Shown here in pieces: positions 63,505 through 64,000 of a DNA stretch of 64,000 nucleotides. Location of the stretch: contig NZ_JAMXLR010000073.1 of assembly GCF_024054565.1 (NCBI RefSeq), positions 62,001-126,000 on the forward strand, written 5' to 3'. Origin of the DNA: Aeoliella straminimaris (lineage in GTDB: Bacteria; Planctomycetota; Planctomycetia; Pirellulales; Lacipirellulaceae). Position 1 is the first letter of the stretch, and each line of letters begins with the position of its first letter. The notes under the pieces are model-generated. The model made no database searches. It saw only the letters and a program-made list of their open reading frames with translations, and was not told the origin of the DNA. Position numbers and translations under genes: made by a program.

Positions 63505-64000
63505 ATGAATGTCCAACTACACGCGGTAGATCAAGGCGCCGGGCCACCAGTACTGCTGGTTCATGGATTTCCGATGGATCACACGATGTGGCGGTTCCAG
63601 ATCGAGGCTCTGGCCCAGAACTACCGGGTGATTGCCCCCGATCTGCGCGGGTTCGGGCAGTCGCCCATCGAGTCGATTGCCGCCAAGACCGGCATCTCCA
63701 TGGCCGATTACGCGGACGACCTGGCCCAGTTGCTCGATCGCTTGGCGGTGGGCGAACCGGTGACACTGGTTGGTTTTTCGATGGGGGGGTACATCGGCTG
63801 GCAGTTTTGCAAGCGGCACCGCCAGCGATTGCGGGCGCTGGTGCAGTGCGATACCAAAGCGGCTGGTGACACGCCCCAGGCGCAAGAGACGCGGTTCAAG
63901 ATGGCCGAGCACGTCGAAGGTTGGGGCGCAGCGCATGTGGCGGCCCTGATGGTGCCCAAGTTGCTGGCGCCCAGCACGCTGCAGGGGAATCCAAAGCTGG
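63505..64000 (+). CDS. Alpha/beta hydrolase, 3' end outside window
   Basis: The frame opens at ATG 63505 and runs off the right edge without a stop (165 codons seen). It begins MNVQLHAVDQGAGPPVLLVHGFPMDHTMW, has VIAPDLRGFGQSP and the nucleophile elbow VGFSMGGYIGW with Ser at about residue 92. HG near residue 20 supplies the oxyanion hole. The family includes esterases, haloperoxidases and lactonases; the missing part holds the His, so the substrate class cannot be judged. Confidence 0.9.
   Translation, partial: MNVQLHAVDQGAGPPVLLVHGFPMDHTMWRFQIEALAQNYRVIAPDLRGFGQSPIESIAAKTGISMADYADDLAQLLDRLAVGEPVTLVGFSMGGYIGWQFCKRHRQRLRALVQCDTKAAGDTPQAQETRFKMAEHVEGWGAAHVAALMVPKLLAPSTLQGNPKL

Overview
The window looks like a chromosomal segment of a planctomycete, most likely Pirellulales (Lacipirellulaceae-like). 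It is GC-rich, with long antisense open frames as a by-product. It encodes a BBP7-type beta-barrel protein, a PEP-CTERM protein, many secreted proteins of unknown family, and polysaccharide-active enzymes (GH127, GH29, CE15). No rRNA, tRNA, CRISPR array, prophage or insertion sequence was recognised. Both ends cut genes: a tandem AAA+ ATPase on the left and an alpha/beta hydrolase on the right.

Layout. (1) 1-10003, all plus strand: AAA+ ATPase, solute-binding/OmpA fusion, VWA protein, membrane-anchored solute-binding/OmpA fusion, small membrane coiled-coil protein, PspA/IM30, solute-binding lipoprotein, intrinsic terminator, ABC permease. No ABC ATPase is present. This is the best candidate for an undescribed system, apparently an envelope or membrane-maintenance machine built from transporter parts. 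(2) 10026-15182: arabinofuranosidase-like GH127, fucosidase-like GH29 and a PfkB sugar kinase. (3) 15503-28074: PEP-CTERM protein, BBP7, acyltransferase, S10 peptidase, an FHA-GAF-sigma54 activator, a PQQ-like propeller, a PaaK-like ligase, and repeat-rich gaps. (4) 28075-34603: an elongation factor P modification locus (EpmA, M48 protease with TerB-like tail, LemA, EF-P, divergent EpmB, RlmN). EpmB appears to start at an ATT codon. (5) 34604-37768: a nested inverted repeat, an orphan DNA methyltransferase fused to a GIY-YIG-like domain, a ParE/ParD-like toxin-antitoxin pair with a near-consensus promoter, and a small conserved-looking protein. (6) 37795-41485: LysA, a secreted protein of unknown function, IF-1. 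(7) 41769-47369: a GAF-GAF-HlyD protein, a HlyD protein, and an M50 protease with PqqD-like and HlyD-like domains, with no export ATPase. (8) 47407-50695: a glycyl radical enzyme whose catalytic spacing fits trans-4-hydroxyproline dehydratase, with its activase. (9) 50864-64000: a secreted metallopeptidase-like protein, CE15 esterase, AsmA-like protein, gluzincin with a LecA-like domain, GlyA, a stand-alone receiver, a TPR/HEAT-like protein and a partial hydrolase.

How genes connect. EpmB makes (R)-beta-lysine and EpmA attaches it to EF-P, so those three should act together. The glycyl radical enzyme and its activase form an operon. GH127, GH29, the sugar kinase and CE15 suggest use of complex plant or algal polysaccharides. 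The functions of the first cluster and of the M50/HlyD cluster are inferences from domain content and gene order only.
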